A stretch of DNA of 7,733 nucleotides from Candidatus Omnitrophota bacterium (GCA_016867005.1 VGKM01000053.1:1-7733), one strand, 5' to 3'. Counted from the stretch's first letter, positions 1 to 5,465 are shown. The notes: generated from the sequence alone by a model not told the origin. Numbers and translations: made by a program.

Positions 1-817
1 CTGCTTTAATCAATACACTTCCTCCCGGAGCACTGATTGTGCCTGTATTGTTAACCTGCTTTGTCACTATAGCACCGTGCCTAGTAAAGACAGCTTCTGC
101 CTGTTCCTTATTAATAGCTATACTGATTAACCCTTCTCCAGCCATATTAAGGGTGACCATCTCAGCTGCGCCTATAGCTATAGTGCCTAAAGGAGCTATA
201 ATGGTACCAGAGTTCTCTACACTACCTGCAATAAAGACCCCAAACCCGCCTTCTCTTATATGGATATTACCTTCATTAAGAAGCAGGGTATCTAACTGCT
301 CCTTACTTAACCGGGAAAAGACATAATTAGAGCTTAAGAAGTCAGAATTGGTGATATCCCTAGTTGAAGCCACTAATCCAGCTACATCTATATTAGCTGT
401 AGGCCCGAAGTAGATGCCTGCTTCATTAACTAGTAAGATTATGCCATTACAAGTTAGGCTTCCTAAGATAGAGGTGCCTATACCACTAGTTACCCTATTT
501 AAGAACTCACTACTTGCATTAGGCAGGTTAACTATGACACTTTCACCTTGTGCTATATCAAAGCTTGAGTAGTTGACTATTGCCTTATCTGTGGCATTGA
601 TGGTAAGGGTACTTCCAGTGTTAACAAAGTCAACACTGCCTGAGACAACTTCTTCTATTTGAGGTAAAGCAAAAGATTGGCTGGTGGGGATAAAGACAAG
701 AGCTACAAACAAAGACACCAAACAAAAAGAATTGGCAAAGTCCTTTAAGTAATGCCAAAAGGTCTTTTTGGTTTGTCTTTTTGCTTTTGGTTTTCTTTGT
801 CTTGTTTTTATTTTCAT
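1..817 (-). CDS. Filamentous-haemagglutinin-like exoprotein, TPS (haemagglutination activity) domain, 3' end cut by window edge
   Basis: The frame opens with ATG at 817 and stays open to base 1, giving 272 residues without a stop; the C-terminal part lies outside the window. Residues 1-18 are very basic (Lys/Arg rich), residues about 31-44 are hydrophobic, and a likely signal peptidase site follows the SQSFA ending at residue 50, so the signal peptide is unusually long. Residues about 55-215 match the TPS/haemagglutination-activity domain (Pfam Haemagg_act): FLNRVTSG, GSLTCNGIILLVNEAGIYFG and VAGLVASTRDI correspond to the family's LNRV, NG.. and NPNGI.FG..A..ASTLDI motifs, with NPNG altered to NEAG. 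Further beta-helix-like turns follow (GGFGVFIAGSVENSGTI; NNTGTISAPGGSVLI). Such proteins are secreted to or across the outer membrane and act in adhesion or biofilm. No TpsB transporter is visible here. The Shine-Dalgarno is weak (AAGAAGAAG about 4-12 bases upstream). Expression is probably riboswitch-controlled. Confidence 0.88.
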   Translation of the reverse strand, partial: MKIKTRQRKPKAKRQTKKTFWHYLKDFANSFCLVSLFVALVFIPTSQSFALPQIEEVVSGSVDFVNTGSTLTINATDKAIVNYSSFDIAQGESVIVNLPNASSEFLNRVTSGIGTSILGSLTCNGIILLVNEAGIYFGPTANIDVAGLVASTRDITNSDFLSSNYVFSRLSKEQLDTLLLNEGNIHIREGGFGVFIAGSVENSGTIIAPLGTIAIGAAEMVTLNMAGEGLISIAINKEQAEAVFTRHGAIVTKQVNNTGTISAPGGSVLIKA

Positions 818-820
818 TTT

Positions 821-832
821 TCTTCTTCTTAA
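821..832 (-). promoter_or_regulatory. Weak purine-rich ribosome binding site of the exoprotein gene
   Basis: The sequence TTAAGAAGAAGA, just upstream of the ATG at 817, is the only purine-rich stretch available. It begins directly after the U-tract of the second leader terminator, so the ribosome binding site and start codon exist only in transcripts that have passed both terminators. It lacks a full GGAGG core, unlike the strong sites of the lipoprotein and the 52-residue gene in the neighbouring operon. Confidence 0.4.
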
Positions 833-833
833 T

Positions 834-860
834 AAAAAAACCCAACAAGGAATCGTTGGG
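834..860 (-). terminator. Second tandem intrinsic terminator of the riboswitch leader
   Basis: On the minus strand, CCCAAC (860-855) pairs with GUUGGG (846-841) across an 8-base loop. A run of seven U follows (840-834). The ATG of the exoprotein gene lies 16 bases beyond the U-run. The heptamer UGUGCCC (864-858) overlaps the 5' half of the stem and is identical to the one at the first terminator, so this looks like a duplicated expression platform. Confidence 0.85.
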
Positions 861-913
861 CACATAACTGTTACACCAAATAAAAAACCCAATCAGTAAA
901 TCGATTGGGCACA
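858..913 (-). repeat. Two direct copies of an anti-aptamer heptamer (UGUGCCC)
   Basis: On the minus strand, UGUGCCC occurs at 913-907 and again at 864-858, spaced 49 bases apart. Each copy supplies the first three bases (CCC) of a terminator stem. The exact reverse complement, GGGCACA, lies at 986-980 inside the aptamer core. The flanking bases are also similar (AUGUGCCCAA before both stems; U-run then AUU after both). This points to duplication of a terminator module. Confidence 0.75.
882..909 (-). terminator. First tandem intrinsic terminator of the riboswitch leader
   Basis: On the minus strand, CCCAAUC (909-903) pairs with GAUUGGG (894-888) across an 8-base loop, and six U follow (887-882). 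It starts 17 bases after the 3' end of the aptamer and is therefore the likely primary expression platform. Its 5' stem is overlapped by UGUGCCC (913-907), which can pair instead with the aptamer core. Confidence 0.88.
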
Positions 914-925
914 TGATGCTTTGGT

Positions 926-1020
926 GTTATTTCGGCAGCTGGCAGTCTCGCTTTATTCAAGCAGGGACCCTGATAGCTTTGTGCCCCATCCTTTCGGAAG
1001 GTTTACTATTGTCGTGTAAC
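926..1020 (-). promoter_or_regulatory. GEMM-I (cyclic di-GMP-I family) riboswitch aptamer, A20-type variant
   Basis: The minus-strand RNA matches the GEMM-I consensus. AAACC (1004-1000) opens a hairpin capped by a GAAA tetraloop (995-992) and closed by GGAUGG; the core GGGGCACAAAGC follows (987-976). The second helix has GCU (977-975) with AGC (940-938) and GUC (968-966) with GAC (947-945), a receptor-like internal loop (AUCAGG opposite UGCC), a small GCUU/AAGC hairpin, and ends in the conserved UGCCGAA (937-931). GUUA (1020-1017) and UAAC (929-926) can form a short P1. Aligned to Vc2, A980 is A47, U1005-A982 replaces the C22-G45 pair, and A1007 stands where c-di-GMP aptamers have G20. This A is reported in cGAMP-sensing GEMM-Ib members; the ligand here is unproven. 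Two terminators and a secreted-adhesin gene follow. Confidence 0.9.
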
Positions 1021-1064
1021 TATATATTATTAAAGAACATATATTAATTAACCATTACATACAA

Positions 1065-1094
1065 AGTATATCATATTAATATATACCTTTACAA
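1065..1094 (-). promoter_or_regulatory. Candidate sigma-70-type promoter for the riboswitch-exoprotein unit
   Basis: On the minus strand, TTGTAA (1094-1089) is followed by 18 bases and then TATACT (1070-1065). These match 4/6 of the -35 and 5/6 of the -10 consensus. Transcription would start near 1058, about 40 bases before the aptamer. The region from 1021 to 1090 is very AT-rich, so other -10-like hexamers exist and this choice is tentative. Confidence 0.4.
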
Positions 1095-1157
1095 GGCGGG
1101 GAGCAAAAAAGATGTCAGCTTGTCTCTATGCTCAACTACCTATATTACAATGAGTTA

Positions 1158-1200
1158 CAGAAAAAATAAAGGCAAGAAATAAAAAACTTTTCTTGCCTTT
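1158..1200 (-). terminator. Intrinsic terminator ending the eleven-gene operon
   Basis: On the minus strand, a perfect 12-bp stem pairs AAAGGCAAGAAA (1200-1189) with TTTCTTGCCTTT (1179-1168) across a 9-base loop. ATTTTTTCTG follows (1167-1158). The hairpin begins 17 bases after the stop of the 52-residue gene. The T-run lies only on the minus-strand side, so it serves the leftward operon and insulates the exoprotein unit. Confidence 0.9.
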
Positions 1201-1217
1201 ACTCTTTAATGCAGAAA

Positions 1218-1376
1218 TTATTCTTCTTTGCTCTCTCCTACGAACTTTTTGATCTCATCAATATTCTCTAAAATCAGCCTTGCTTTTGAAACACCGAAAG
1301 AAAAAGGATATTTATCTTCGGCATTGCGTTTTAAAATTAAGACCGGCTTGCCTTTAAACTCAGTCCTCTCAACCAT
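1218..1376 (-). CDS. Small conserved-looking hypothetical protein, 52 residues
   Basis: The minus-strand frame runs from ATG at 1376 to TAA at 1218. It begins MVERTEFKGKPVLILKRN, continues with EDKYPFSFGVSKARLIL, and ends with the helix ENIDEIKKFVGESKEE. A strong Shine-Dalgarno (GGGGAGG, four bases before the ATG) and a 13-base gap from the lipoprotein stop support translation. A terminator follows directly, so this is the last gene of the operon. There is no signal peptide or membrane segment, so it is probably cytoplasmic. The beta-strand/PFSFG/helix pattern resembles short uncharacterised proteins I recall from several environmental bacterial phyla, but I cannot name a family or function. 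Confidence 0.78.
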   Translation of the reverse strand: MVERTEFKGKPVLILKRNAEDKYPFSFGVSKARLILENIDEIKKFVGESKEE

Positions 1377-1389
1377 GATACCTCCCCTT

Positions 1390-1815
1390 TTATTTCCCCA
1401 TCATCACATCAATAACGTTATTGCTTATGCCTTGCTTCTTAAGATAATCAATAGTATCAGCACTTAAACTAAATTTTGAATTGGTCCTTTTTATTTCATC
1501 AATTATCACATCATCAGGCGCGCCTTGTTTTTTAAGGTCCACTACCTGCATTACTGATAACTGCTGCGGATTTGCTACGGCTGCGGCCTCCCCTTGCGGA
1601 TGCTTTTCAATCTGGCTTCCGATTAATGCGCCGCCTGTTGCACCGATTGCCGCGCCAATGCCAGCGCCTCTGCCGCCACCAATAAGCCCGCCTGCTAAAG
1701 CACCTAACCCTCCGCCTGCTACGGCTCCCTCTGCAACTCTTGTTTTATTTTCTGCGCATCCCAAACATGCAAAAACTAAACCTGAGATCACCAAAAACGA
1801 AGCTATTCTTCTCAT
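1390..1815 (-). CDS. Glycine-zipper lipoprotein with C-terminal LKKQG repeats
   Basis: This is a 141-residue envelope protein. Residues 1-16 form a short basic and hydrophobic signal peptide. Two cysteines could be lipidated: C17 (VFAC) or C20 (CLGC); neither is a perfect lipobox, though C20 with Gly at -1 looks better. Residues about 30-67 form a glycine zipper (repeated GxxxG/AxxxG, e.g. GGGLGALAGGLIGGG), a pattern seen in outer-membrane lipoproteins and predicted membrane-inserting segments. A Pro/Ala linker follows. Then come two related units at 91-108 (VVDLKKQGAPDDVIIDEI) and 121-137 (TIDYLKKQGISNNVIDV), which resemble a small helical repeat common in glycine-zipper lipoproteins. The ATG at 1815 is preceded by AAGGAGG at 1829-1823, a strong site. 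The gene follows the 216-residue gene by 34 bases, the largest gap in the operon. The exact role is unknown; a structural or stress-related envelope role is possible. Confidence 0.85.
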   Translation of the reverse strand: MRRIASFLVISGLVFACLGCAENKTRVAEGAVAGGGLGALAGGLIGGGRGAGIGAAIGATGGALIGSQIEKHPQGEAAAVANPQQLSVMQVVDLKKQGAPDDVIIDEIKRTNSKFSLSADTIDYLKKQGISNNVIDVMMGK

Positions 1816-1849
1816 CCTCCTACCTCCTTAATTGTCATTTATGATAGTA

Positions 1850-2500
1850 CTAATTTAACTCCTCTTCAAGCTTTTTTATTAGATTCTCGGTTTCCTTAAT
1901 TAAAGAGGCGGGCAATAGCTTTAAAACCTCGATTTCCCGTTTTACGGCCTTTAAGGTCCCTAAAAGGCGTTTAATACCGGCAACCCTTTTCTGCTCCTGC
2001 GCTTCCTCCGGCTCCAACTCCTGCCTCTCTCTTATTATTACCCCGAGGTTCTTTTTTATAAGAGAAGCATCTTTGCCTTTTTCGAACACCTCCTTTTTTA
2101 AATTATTATAATCATGCTCATCAAGGGCCTTCTTTGCCTTGGCAAGCCGTAAAACATTTACCGCTTCAAAACTGGGAGTCGCTGCAACATCATCGCTTGC
2201 GGCGCCTGCCTTCTCTAAATAAACCGGCTCTTCTTTTTCAAGGAAATAATATGATTTAAGAAGTTTTATCGCGGTCTGTTTCCTGATGCCGATCTCTTTT
2301 GCGGTATATGCCTCAAATTCAGTATAGCCCCATTCCTTATATAATTTATCCTTATACACGGAGTAAAGCGACCTGCCTAATTCAATCCAGGACGTCTTAA
2401 ACTCCTTTGCGCATTTAAGGACGTGGTACCTTATAGAATTCTCATCAATCCCCGACATCTTCTGCTCTAAATTCTCCAGTGATTTTGTTTTAACGCTCAT
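1850..2500 (-). CDS. Unrecognised protein with HTH-like segment and C-terminal coiled coil, 216 residues
   Basis: I do not recognise a named family. The chosen ATG at 2500 has AAGGAG (2512-2507) six bases upstream; an upstream ATG at 2560 in the same frame would overlap nth by 71 bases and is less likely. Residues 22-83 (from SIRYHVLKCAKEF, through SWIELGRSLYSVYKDKLYKEWGYTEF in two adjacent pieces, to KEIGIRKQTAIKLLKSY) resemble the pattern 'LG..L..I....LY...GY..FE.Y....gisr..Ayrli' found in phage- and plasmid-type DNA-binding proteins; the KEIGIRKQTAIKLLKSY part looks like an HTH recognition helix region. Residues about 113-152 form a second helical unit, and 157-216 are Glu/Lys-rich and probably coiled coil. 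There is no signal peptide. The start overlaps the end of nth by 11 bases, implying translational coupling. A DNA-associated role is an inference only. Confidence 0.82.
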   Translation of the reverse strand: MSVKTKSLENLEQKMSGIDENSIRYHVLKCAKEFKTSWIELGRSLYSVYKDKLYKEWGYTEFEAYTAKEIGIRKQTAIKLLKSYYFLEKEEPVYLEKAGAASDDVAATPSFEAVNVLRLAKAKKALDEHDYNNLKKEVFEKGKDASLIKKNLGVIIRERQELEPEEAQEQKRVAGIKRLLGTLKAVKREIEVLKLLPASLIKETENLIKKLEEELN

Positions 2501-3137
2501 TCTTAACTCCTTTTTGCCTGCATAATTTTTTAATAGAACATTTTGAACAAAACGGCGCAACCGGCAAACAGATATTCTGCCCGAAAGTTACAAGTATTGT
2601 ATTCAGCTCGATCCAGAGATCCCGCGGTATAATCTTTTTAAGCGCCTCCTCTGTTTCTTCGGGTGATTTTGTTCGCACCCAGCCCAGGCGGTTTGAGATC
2701 CTGTGCACATGTGTATCTACGCAAATTGCGGGGATCTTATACCCCAGGCCCAAAACCAAATTAGCGGTTTTTCTGCCGACGCCTTTAAATTCCAATAACT
2801 CCTCAATGCTCGAAGGCACCCTCCCGGCATAATCATCTGTAATTTTTTTACTTAATCCAGATATAACCTTGGCTTTGGTGCGGTAAAACCCCACCGGATA
2901 AATGAGTTTCTGGATTTTCTTAACGGATAACTTAAGCATCTCCCTGGGCATGCGCGCCAAAGAAAATAACCTTTTTGCCGCCTCAATAGTCGTCTTATCC
3001 TTTGTCCTTAAACTCAAAATACAAGAAACAAGGACCAGATAAGGGTCGTTATCATAGGAAAATTGAGTGACCGAAGGTACGGTTTTATCCTTAACCTGTT
3101 TCTTTATAAGCCGTATTATTTGCGGGATTTTAACCAC
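2490..3137 (-). CDS. nth: Endonuclease III (DNA glycosylase/AP lyase)
   Basis: This 215-residue base-excision repair enzyme removes oxidised pyrimidines and cuts abasic sites. The helix-hairpin-helix is at 116-129 (LEFKGVGRKTANLV) with catalytic Lys123. The catalytic Asp141 lies in VDTHVHR. A [4Fe-4S] cluster loop is formed by C190, C197, C200 and C206, with the classical C-x6-C-x2-C-x5-C spacing. The length is typical for Nth. In the first helix region it has ILSLRTKDKTT where E. coli has LLSAQATD, a version I associate with archaeal and deep-branching bacterial members. The start is GTG at 3137, overlapping the end of the CCA gene by 22 bases with only a weak upstream AGAGAT. No later in-frame ATG exists before residue 63, so this start is reasonable but not certain. 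The downstream gene overlaps its 3' end by 11 bases. Confidence 0.95.
   Translation of the reverse strand: MVKIPQIIRLIKKQVKDKTVPSVTQFSYDNDPYLVLVSCILSLRTKDKTTIEAAKRLFSLARMPREMLKLSVKKIQKLIYPVGFYRTKAKVISGLSKKITDDYAGRVPSSIEELLEFKGVGRKTANLVLGLGYKIPAICVDTHVHRISNRLGWVRTKSPEETEEALKKIIPRDLWIELNTILVTFGQNICLPVAPFCSKCSIKKLCRQKGVKNER
2505..2512 (-). promoter_or_regulatory. Strong Shine-Dalgarno deciding the start of the 216-residue gene
   Basis: AAGGAGTT on the minus strand sits six bases before the ATG at 2500, inside the last codons of nth. It favours this start over the in-frame ATG at 2560. Confidence 0.75.
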
Positions 3138-4561
3138 TTCTTGATCTCTAAAAGCGCTTCCTGCTTATTTTTTATCTCTCCGATTGCCTGCATTTCTTCA
3201 ATATGCCTTAAAATTTCCCCCACTAGCGGCGAAGGATTGAGTTTAAAATTCCTGATCACATCATTGCCGTTGACTAAACGCGGGAGTTCTTTTTCCTTGA
3301 GTTTCTTGAAGTACCGCTTGATCAAGCCAAAAACCACTTTTTCATGCTGCATGCGTGATTCTTCCGAAGTGAGCCTGCCTTTTGTGGCGCGCTGGTCGGC
3401 AATTGAAAGAAGCAGGGTGCTTACGCCTTCTTTTGCCGTATCGCGGAAATACCTGAAGATTGCCCGCGGCGTTACATCAAGGTTATCTGCCAGATATCCC
3501 GGCCTAAGATGCCAGAAAACCATTTTCTTTAATGCGCTGACCTCATCATTAGAAAGCATAAGGCGCCTGGCAATCCCTACGGTAATATACGCGCCTATGC
3601 CTTCGTGCCCATGGAACAATGTCCTGCCTTTCCGGCGGCGCTTGGCCCTGGGTTTTCCGATATCATGCAGCAAAGTAGCTAATTTCACCAAAGCAAGCCG
3701 CGATCTATCAGCGGAAATTATCTCCTTCAGGTAACTCTGCAGTTCTTTATCTGCCCTGAGCTTGCCTACTGCTTCTTCAAGTTGTTTAACTGACTCAAAA
3801 CTATGGTTTAAAACATTCAAATGATGATATGGTCCCTGGCTTACGCCCCGCATGACCTCGATTTCCGGCAGGAATTGCCTCAAGACCCTTAATTTATCCA
3901 TAATTATAAGAGATTGATAAGCATTTGCCTGGCCGAGGATTTTGAACAACTCGTCTCTTATGCGCTCGTTCGATGCCTGAGGTAATTTCTCTTTCTTGGT
4001 CTTAATCGATTTCATGGTGTCTTTTTCAATTCTAAAACCGAATATTGCCGACAAGCTAAAAGCCCGCAAGATCCTTAAAGGGTCTTCGTCAAATGCGCCC
4101 TTATGAGCCAGGCGTATGCACTTTGATTTAATATCTTTTCTTGCGCCATAAAAATCGATCAAAGAATCTTCATCAACAACAGGTTTTATTGCTTCCGAAA
4201 GCCCTAAAGCAAGGGTGTTAATAGTAAAATCCCGGTGTAATAGATCATCCTCCAGGCCTTTCCCGCGGAAATCCGTAAAATCCAAGGTATAAACCTTATT
4301 TTGCGATTTCTTCACTACACGGCAGGAGCCATGAACTTTATCCAGCACAACGAACCCTGCTTTTAGTTCTCTTGCCAGCGCTCTTCCAAAACCGATAGCA
4401 TTTTTCCTGATACAAAAATCAATATCGGGATTTTCTTTTTCTCTTTTTAAGAAAAGATCCCTTAAGAAACCTCCGACGATAAAAAGCTGCGCCTTTTTTC
4501 CCCTGGAGAAATTAAAAACCTGCAGGAGAATTAACCTGTCGGATTGCTTTATTTTTAACAT
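3116..4561 (-). CDS. CCA tRNA nucleotidyltransferase/poly(A) polymerase family protein with HD domain
   Basis: This 481-residue class II nucleotidyltransferase most likely adds or repairs the 3' CCA end of tRNA. The palm has VGGFLRD (29-35) and the catalytic pair D46/D48 in NPDIDF. HRDFTINTLA (109-118) matches the family's RRDFTINALA, and DEDPLRILRAF (158-168) and ERIRDELFKIL (199-209) match the conserved head/neck motifs. A C-terminal HD phosphohydrolase-type domain follows, with LLHDIGKP (H299, D300), HGHEGIGA (317-324) and IADQRATKG. From sequence alone I cannot separate a full CCA-adding enzyme from an A-adding-only enzyme or a poly(A) polymerase, so no symbol is given. It starts six bases after the DUF151 gene; the nearest AAGGAT is about 15 bases upstream, so translation probably depends on coupling. 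Confidence 0.93.
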   Translation of the reverse strand: MLKIKQSDRLILLQVFNFSRGKKAQLFIVGGFLRDLFLKREKENPDIDFCIRKNAIGFGRALARELKAGFVVLDKVHGSCRVVKKSQNKVYTLDFTDFRGKGLEDDLLHRDFTINTLALGLSEAIKPVVDEDSLIDFYGARKDIKSKCIRLAHKGAFDEDPLRILRAFSLSAIFGFRIEKDTMKSIKTKKEKLPQASNERIRDELFKILGQANAYQSLIIMDKLRVLRQFLPEIEVMRGVSQGPYHHLNVLNHSFESVKQLEEAVGKLRADKELQSYLKEIISADRSRLALVKLATLLHDIGKPRAKRRRKGRTLFHGHEGIGAYITVGIARRLMLSNDEVSALKKMVFWHLRPGYLADNLDVTPRAIFRYFRDTAKEGVSTLLLSIADQRATKGRLTSEESRMQHEKVVFGLIKRYFKKLKEKELPRLVNGNDVIRNFKLNPSPLVGEILRHIEEMQAIGEIKNKQEALLEIKKWLKSRK

Positions 4562-4567
4562 TTTAGC

Positions 4568-4981
4568 TTAGGGTTTATCCTTATTGAAGGTATTAGCTTG
4601 ATTTATTATTGCATCCTCAACAAATATCGGGGAATGCGAACGCACTGCCAAAGCAATGCTGTCTGAAGGGCGGGCATCAATAACCTTGCTTTCTCCTTTA
4701 GAGGTCTTAACCACGAGCTTCGCGTGAAAAGTATTCTCTTCCAGCCTGTCTATGATGATTTTCTCGATCTTTGCCTCTAAGTTTTCTATTGTAGTATGCA
4801 TCAAGTCATGGGTCAGGGGCCGCGGCGGGTTAAAACCGCTGATTTTAAGCTTAATGGCCGATGCCTCGGCAAGGCCGATTACGATGGGCAGGATCCTTTC
4901 CCCGTTTTTTTCTTTTAAGACAATCAACTGGTCATGCCTCTTTTCATCGATGACTATTTTGTTCAATTCCATCTCTACCAT
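4568..4981 (-). CDS. DUF151 / bifunctional nuclease (BFN) domain protein
   Basis: This 137-residue single-domain protein has family hallmarks: LPIVIGLAEASAI (31-43), RPLTHDLM (54-61) and DARPSDSIALAVR (102-114). Members are small cytoplasmic proteins. A plant/bacterial representative was described as having both RNase and DNase activity, but for most bacterial members the role is unknown, so the activity here is inferred. The ATG at 4981 has AAAGG eight bases upstream; Met4 is an alternative start. The gene lies 13 bases after nrdR and six before the CCA gene, within the same run. Confidence 0.93.
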   Translation of the reverse strand: MVEMELNKIVIDEKRHDQLIVLKEKNGERILPIVIGLAEASAIKLKISGFNPPRPLTHDLMHTTIENLEAKIEKIIIDRLEENTFHAKLVVKTSKGESKVIDARPSDSIALAVRSHSPIFVEDAIINQANTFNKDKP

Positions 4982-4994
4982 TGGAATAACCTTT

Positions 4995-5465
4995 CTATCT
5001 GGGTTTCTTTTTCTCTTTCCCTAATATGTCTTTTAACTCAAGCATAAACTGGCCTACATCCTTGAATTGCCGGTAAACCGAAGCAAACCTGACATAAGCC
5101 ACATCATCCATGTTTTTTAATTTCTCCATGACCAATTCTCCGAGCTTTGCTGCAGGGACTTCCCGGTCGTATTTTTTCTGGATTGAGCGCTCGACAAAAG
5201 TAACGATTTCTTCCATTTTCTCGATACTGATCGGCCTTTTTTCGCAGGCCCTTAAGAGGCCGGACAAGATTTTCTTCCGGTCAAACGGCTCGCGCCTGCC
5301 GTCTTTTTTAATCACCATGAAAGACACTTCTTCAATATATTCGTAAGTAGTAAAACGTTTGCCGCATTTAAGGCATTCGCGCCTGCGCCTTATGGCCGAC
5401 TCTTCGCCTGTGGCGCGGGAATCAACTACTTTATCTTCTTTATAGCTGCAGAATGGGCACTTCAT
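4995..5465 (-). CDS. nrdR: Transcriptional repressor NrdR
   Basis: This 156-residue protein is the global repressor of ribonucleotide reductase genes; it senses ATP/dATP and binds NrdR boxes. The N-terminal zinc ribbon has CPFC (C3, C6) and CLKC (C31, C34) around the conserved VVDSR and RRRREC segments. The ATP-cone spans about 49-139, including VIKKDGRREPFDRKKI and the conserved VAYVRFASVYRQFKD (122-136). Length is typical. Its ATG overlaps the dCMP deaminase stop as ATGA. No nrd gene or NrdR box pair was recognised in the window, so targets lie elsewhere. Next to dCMP deaminase, it fits a deoxynucleotide theme. Confidence 0.97.
   Translation of the reverse strand: MKCPFCSYKEDKVVDSRATGEESAIRRRRECLKCGKRFTTYEYIEEVSFMVIKKDGRREPFDRKKILSGLLRACEKRPISIEKMEEIVTFVERSIQKKYDREVPAAKLGELVMEKLKNMDDVAYVRFASVYRQFKDVGQFMLELKDILGKEKKKPR

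Noticed and set aside
39..326. Plus-strand 95-codon frame
   Set aside because: Opposite-strand shadow of the TPS exoprotein, whose translation matches a known domain.
882..909. Bidirectional terminator function of the leader hairpins
   Set aside because: The U-run is on the minus-strand side only, and no plus-strand gene ends here.
834..913. Repeated elements in the leader as a CRISPR-like or insertion-sequence end
   Set aside because: Only two copies, each a hairpin with a U-run; they are intrinsic terminators, with no spacers, cas genes or target-site duplications.
630..914. Minus-strand 94-codon frame across the leader, with two similar segments (CPIDLLIGFF and VPNDSLLGFF)
   Set aside because: The similarity comes from the duplicated terminator module; the frame crosses both terminators and overlaps the exoprotein start in another frame, so it is a by-product of RNA structure.
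1021..1090. Further -10-like hexamers in the AT-rich stretch upstream of the aptamer
   Set aside because: Very AT-rich sequence gives many chance matches; only the TTGTAA-18-TATACT pair has both boxes at reasonable spacing.
1228..1467. Plus-strand 79-codon frame
   Set aside because: Antisense to the 52-residue gene and to the end of the lipoprotein; no ribosome binding site and no recognisable protein.
1481..1831. Plus-strand Pro/Ala-rich 116-codon frame
   Set aside because: Complement of the Gly/Ala-rich glycine-zipper codons; composition explains the open frame.
2501..2560. N-terminal extension of the 216-residue protein to the ATG at 2560 (236 residues)
   Set aside because: It would overlap nth by 71 bases; the ATG at 2500 has an ideal Shine-Dalgarno six bases upstream.
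3063..3734. Plus-strand 223-codon frame
   Set aside because: Antisense to the CCA-family and nth genes, which have clear catalytic motifs.
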